NCBI GenBank assembly: GCA_002315285.1
Contig: DCGR01000080.1
Coordinates: 1-9,149, forward strand
DNA from: Bacteroides sp. UBA1773
GTDB taxonomy: Bacteria > Bacteroidota > Bacteroidia > Bacteroidales > Bacteroidaceae
Reading direction: 5' to 3'
Length of the DNA: 9,149 bases
In this document: one piece after another, positions 6,241 through 9,149 of the stretch
Numbering within the stretch: the stretch's first letter is position 1
How the letters are laid out: every line of letters begins with the position of its first letter
The notes under the pieces: generated by a model
Databases searched by the model: none
The model's input: the letters and a program-made list of their open reading frames with translations, nothing else
Told to the model about the DNA's origin: nothing
Program-made: the position numbers and the translations under genes

Positions 6241-7712
6241 TCCGGACGGCTATAGTTCGGAGCCTCGCTGGTGATGGACACATCGTGCGGATGACTTTCC
6301 TTTACGCCAGCATTGGTGATACGAGCGAACTTGGCATTATGAAGTTGCTGGATATCGGCAGCCCCGCAGTAACCCATACCCGAACGCAGACCACCGACCA
6401 ACTGATAAACAACCTCGTACAGAGAACCCTTATAAGGCACACGCGCCGCAATGCCTTCGGGTACGAGTTTCTTCACATCGGTCGTGCCGCTCTGGAAGTA
6501 ACGGTCCTTCGAACCATTCTCCATGGCTTCCAAAGAACCCATGCCCCTATACGACTTGAACTTTCGGCCATTGAAGATGATCGTATCGCCAGGAGCCTCT
6601 TCCGTGCCAGCAACCAACGAGCCAATCATCACGCTATAAGAACCGGCAGCCAATGCTTTCACCACATCGCCGGAATAACGCAAACCACCATCGGCAATGA
6701 GAGGCACCCCAGTGCCTTCCAGTGCTTTTGCCACGTCATAGACAGCCGACAACTGAGGTACTCCCACACCTGCAACAACACGAGTCGTACAGATAGAGCC
6801 TGGGCCGATACCCACTTTCACCGCATCAGCTCCTGCTTCGACCAAAGCCTTGGCTGCAGCACCAGTAGCCACATTGCCAACCACGATATCGACATTGGGG
6901 AAAGCCTGCTTGGCCTCCTTGAGCTTGTCGATCACGAATTTCGAATGGCCATGGGCGGTATCGATCACAAGTGCATCGACCCCGGCATCGACCAATGCCT
7001 GCATTCGCTGCAACGTGTCATGGGTGACACCCACACCTGCGGCTACACGCAAGCGTCCCTTGCTGTCCTTGCAAGCCATAGGCTTATCCTTGGCCTTTGT
7101 AATGTCCTTATAGGTTATCAGTCCCACCAACCTGCCATCGGTATCGACCACAGGCAACTTTTCAATCTTATGCAATTGCAATATGTCGGTAGCCGTGTCC
7201 ATGTCGGTGCCAGGCACTGTAGTCACCAGATTTTCGGAGGTCATCACCTCATCGACAGTTTTGGAGAGGTCGCGCTCGAAACGAAGGTCGCGATTGGTAA
7301 CGATGCCCACCAGATGCTTATTTCCATCCACCACTGGAATACCTCCGATGTGATATTCGTTCATCAAGTCAAGCGCTTCCCGCACAGTCGAGCCGCGCTG
7401 TATGACAATCGGATCATAAATCATGCCGTTCTCTGCACGCTTGACAATGGCCACCTGACGTGCCTGCTCTTCGATTGGCATATTCTTATGTATCACGCCA
7501 ATACCCCCCTCGCGTGCGATGGCAATAGCCATTTTCGACTCGGTGACAGTGTCCATTGCCGCAGTGACAAAAGGAATCTTCAATTCGATGTTACGTGAGA
7601 ACTTGGTCGAAAGATTGACCGTTTTGGGAAGCACTTCTGAATAGGCCGGAATAAGCAACACATCATCGTATGTCAACCCATCCATGACAATTTTATCTGC
7701 AATAAACGACAT
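6237..7712 (-). CDS. guaB: Inosine-5'-monophosphate dehydrogenase
   Basis: GuaB oxidises IMP to XMP with NAD+, the committed step of guanine nucleotide synthesis, in the cytoplasm. The protein is 491 residues, the normal bacterial length. It starts MSFIADKIVMDGLTYDDVLLIPAYSEV. A pair of CBS domains lies at about 96-205 (IGGIPVVDGNKHLVGIVTNRD at 122-142, KLPVVDTDGRLVGLITYKD at 185-203). The catalytic loop is GIGPGSICTTR (301-311) with nucleophile C308. The NAD/IMP barrel segments include ADGGLRYSGD (340-349), SYRGMGSLEAM (388-398), the flap arginine in ARVPYKG (423-429) and GLRSGMGYCGA (441-451). It ends HDVSITSEAPNYSRPE. I choose the ATG at 7712 because upstream in-frame sequence runs through the promoter and is not IMPDH-like. 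It is the first gene of the minus-strand set, and nothing looks degraded. Confidence 0.98.
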   Translation of the reverse strand: MSFIADKIVMDGLTYDDVLLIPAYSEVLPKTVNLSTKFSRNIELKIPFVTAAMDTVTESKMAIAIAREGGIGVIHKNMPIEEQARQVAIVKRAENGMIYDPIVIQRGSTVREALDLMNEYHIGGIPVVDGNKHLVGIVTNRDLRFERDLSKTVDEVMTSENLVTTVPGTDMDTATDILQLHKIEKLPVVDTDGRLVGLITYKDITKAKDKPMACKDSKGRLRVAAGVGVTHDTLQRMQALVDAGVDALVIDTAHGHSKFVIDKLKEAKQAFPNVDIVVGNVATGAAAKALVEAGADAVKVGIGPGSICTTRVVAGVGVPQLSAVYDVAKALEGTGVPLIADGGLRYSGDVVKALAAGSYSVMIGSLVAGTEEAPGDTIIFNGRKFKSYRGMGSLEAMENGSKDRYFQSGTTDVKKLVPEGIAARVPYKGSLYEVVYQLVGGLRSGMGYCGAADIQQLHNAKFARITNAGVKESHPHDVSITSEAPNYSRPE

Positions 7713-7733
7713 AATGAATAATTTTATTGCGCG

Positions 7734-7741
7734 CAAAGATA
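7734..7741 (-). promoter_or_regulatory. Probable guaB promoter (-7 element)
   Basis: On the minus strand TATCTTTG (7741 to 7734) is an exact TAnnTTTG match, identical to the one upstream of the SurA-like gene, and sits about 21 bases before the guaB ATG. An A-tract and CTTTCTG lie upstream; the -33 element is weak. The leader would be short, leaving no room for a large riboswitch. Confidence 0.6.
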
Positions 7742-7783
7742 CATTTTTTTTTGCAGAAAGTCCCACACATTCCACAAAATTTA

Positions 7784-7791
7784 TATTTTTG
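7784..7791 (+). promoter_or_regulatory. Probable promoter of the fimbrial lipoprotein gene (-7 element)
   Basis: TATTTTTG (7784-7791) fits TAnnTTTG and lies about 22 bases before the ATG at 7814. A clear -33 TTG is not seen at the expected distance; the nearest TTTG (7750-7753) is about 30 bases upstream. The guaB -7 element is about 42 bases away on the other strand, so the two promoters share their upstream DNA. Confidence 0.5.
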
Positions 7792-7813
7792 CAGCAAATA
7801 TGAACTTACTATC

Positions 7814-9079
7814 ATGAAACAAATCACACTTCTTCTGTTGCTGGCCATCAACCTATATGCCTGTCAAAAACTGGATGATAAGGATAACAGCCCCAATAAC
7901 ATCCCACACACATTGACACTACGAACACGGGCAGGTGATGCGATTAGCTATCCAGTATACCTGTACGTTTTCGATGAGGAAGAACAATGTGTGGGCGCAC
8001 AAACTATCAGTAGCGCATCACAAAGCATCAGTTTCACACTTCCCAATGGAGTTTACAAACTGTCTGCTTTTGCCGGAGTGGGAAACGACTACCAAATGCC
8101 CACAGGCAACACCCCAACAGACAAAATCACACTCAAAACAGGCAACAAAGCAACCACGGCCCTTTCTGTAGGTGTCCAAAACATCAACCTCACATCAGAC
8201 ACCAATGTTGACATGACATTACAGTATGCGACAACGAAAATCGAGGCATGCATCACAAACGTACCAGACGAATATACGACAGTGGCCTTCAAGTTATCGC
8301 CCATCTATTCGGCCATCACACTGTGTGGAGATTTTACAGGTGCAGGACAAAGCGTTGAGATTGCCTGCCAAAAAGACAACTCGGGCAATTGGACCTGCGA
8401 CCCCACCTATATCTTTCCAGGCAGTAATGTGCAAACAACCATTTCCATCATTTTAGGGAAAAGCAACGGGAACAAAACAGATTTCGATTACAACTATCAC
8501 GGAGCTCCACAAGCCAACCACCCATTCAAAATCAATGCGAACTTCGCGAGCCAGTCGAAAATGGCAATATCCTTATCCATGAGCGACTGGAGCACCACGA
8601 CCACAGTGGACTTCAACTTTGGAAAGGAACAAACAACATCCAGTACCATCAAGGAATCAGAAATCCCCTCCACAAGAGACATTTGGGAAGAAGGCATCGT
8701 GTTTGATATCCAGCGCGACAATAACGCACTCAAGATATTGGTATTGGATTTATTCGAATCTCCACAAGCCATTTTGACAACAGAAGTAGCCTCCTATTTC
8801 TCATTTGAGGATGGTTGGAGACTACCCACAAGCAATGAAGCTGAGCTGCTCAATACACGTTTCTCCGGCTATTTAGGAGAAATCAACAAAGCCATTCAGG
8901 ATGCGGATGACACTTACTATACACTCAAGACAAGCCTCCGCTACCTTTGTACCAAGGAGAACGAAAGCAGTTATTACAGCTATAGTTTCAATGTAGGAGG
9001 CACTGTAAGCAAAGCTGGTGAGAAAACCAAATATTTGGGGCGTATGGTGAAGGGATATGACTATACGGTGATAAACTAG
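7814..9079 (+). CDS. FimB/Mfa2-like fimbrial-anchor lipoprotein with C-terminal lectin-like domain
   Basis: This 421-residue lipoprotein begins MKQITLLLLLAINLYAC, with lipobox LYAC and lipidated C17. QKLDDKD follows, resembling the K-(D/E)-rich export signal that sends Bacteroidetes lipoproteins to the cell surface. Residues about 33-265 look like a FimB/Mfa2-type beta-sandwich. YPVYLYVFDEEEQCV (46-60) and SFTLPNGVYKLSAFAGVGN (73-91) are typical of this family, which caps or anchors fimbriae. Residues about 330-415 differ: GWRLPTSNEAELL (334-346) and a Tyr-rich end (RYLCTKENESSYYSYSFNVGGTVS) resemble DUF1566-type, C-type-lectin-fold modules. I start at the ATG at 7814 because the upstream frame crosses the promoter. 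Codon use is more A-rich than in the neighbouring operon, consistent with accessory origin. No fimbrillin gene is in view, so the fimbrial role is inferred from family resemblance. Confidence 0.75.
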   Translation: MKQITLLLLLAINLYACQKLDDKDNSPNNIPHTLTLRTRAGDAISYPVYLYVFDEEEQCVGAQTISSASQSISFTLPNGVYKLSAFAGVGNDYQMPTGNTPTDKITLKTGNKATTALSVGVQNINLTSDTNVDMTLQYATTKIEACITNVPDEYTTVAFKLSPIYSAITLCGDFTGAGQSVEIACQKDNSGNWTCDPTYIFPGSNVQTTISIILGKSNGNKTDFDYNYHGAPQANHPFKINANFASQSKMAISLSMSDWSTTTTVDFNFGKEQTTSSTIKESEIPSTRDIWEEGIVFDIQRDNNALKILVLDLFESPQAILTTEVASYFSFEDGWRLPTSNEAELLNTRFSGYLGEINKAIQDADDTYYTLKTSLRYLCTKENESSYYSYSFNVGGTVSKAGEKTKYLGRMVKGYDYTVIN

Positions 9080-9082
9080 GAA

Positions 9083-9130
9083 CCCCAGGGAAAACCCAGG
9101 TTATCACAGGAAGCCCTGGGAGAACCCAGT
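9083..9130. repeat. CCCAG/CTGGG repeat cluster after the lipoprotein gene
   Basis: Immediately after the stop, CCCAGGG (9084-9090) can pair with CCCTGGG (9114-9120). The same right arm can instead pair with CCCAGG at 9095-9100, or CTGGG (9116-9120) with CCCAG (9125-9129) across an AGAA loop. The CCCAG words are spaced about 11 and 30 bases apart. No T-run follows before the window ends, so it is not a standard terminator. It may be an intergenic hairpin before another gene. Confidence 0.4.
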
Positions 9131-9149
9131 CCACCCCTAAAACGAGAAA

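Noticed and set aside
5530..6255. Plus-strand open frame of 241 codons opposite the reduced PpiC gene
   Set aside because: I considered it because the minus-strand protein is unusual. However, the minus frame has a signal peptide, ATGA coupling and parvulin-like segments, while this one has none.
6285..7598. Plus-strand open frame of 437 codons opposite guaB
   Set aside because: It lies wholly antisense to a complete, motif-rich guaB, its translation is His/Arg/Ile-rich without family features, and no promoter points to it.
7727..7813. Upstream in-frame start for the fimbrial lipoprotein
   Set aside because: It would translate through the promoter and place 29 residues before a classic lipoprotein signal peptide.
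1..9149. CRISPR array, tRNA, rRNA, insertion sequence or defence island
   Set aside because: I found no regularly spaced repeats, cloverleaf-like sequence, transposase or recognisable nuclease/toxin cluster on either strand.

Overview
This window looks like chromosomal DNA from a Bacteroidales bacterium, possibly Prevotellaceae. Four things support this. The IMP dehydrogenase is of a Bacteroidetes type. There is an OstA-like/SurA-like envelope gene pair. Promoters fit the Bacteroidetes -7 consensus TAnnTTTG, and Shine-Dalgarno sequences are absent. A FimB/Mfa2-type fimbrial lipoprotein is present. The assignment rests on recognition of protein families, not on a search.

Layout. Bases 1-64 form an almost perfect palindrome that begins at the very first base of the window. 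It overlaps the last codons of a truncated plus-strand reading frame ending at 112. Bases 113-321 are non-coding, holding a plus-strand terminator-like hairpin, repeated GGCCTCT words and a 12-bp palindrome. From 7712 down to 322 a tightly packed minus-strand gene set runs, in transcription order: guaB (IMP dehydrogenase), a 240-residue secreted protein that looks like a reduced PpiC/parvulin protein, a SurA-like isomerase with two parvulin domains, an OstA/LptA-like periplasmic protein, a 100-residue single-TM protein, and mutL. ATGA start/stop overlaps join guaB to the 240-residue gene and surA to ostA. Gaps of 2 and 12 nt join the last three genes. A promoter match just upstream of the SurA-like gene suggests that the envelope/mutL part can also be transcribed separately from guaB. 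Bases 7713-7813 are a divergent promoter region. On its other side, 7814-9079 (plus strand) encodes a fimbrial-anchor-type lipoprotein with a C-terminal 'GWRLPT' lectin-like domain. The window ends in CCCAG/CTGGG repeats that may be a hairpin.

How the genes relate. Three products (reduced PpiC, SurA-like, OstA-like) belong to outer-membrane protein or lipopolysaccharide biogenesis, and the small TM protein may join them. guaB (guanine nucleotides) and mutL (mismatch repair) are housekeeping genes that flank this envelope block. The lipoprotein is a separate, more AT-rich accessory gene.

I saw no CRISPR array, tRNA, rRNA, insertion sequence or convincing unknown defence system. The points most worth a second look are the edge palindrome, the reduced parvulin protein, MutL's degenerate endonuclease motifs and the two-domain architecture of the fimbrial lipoprotein.
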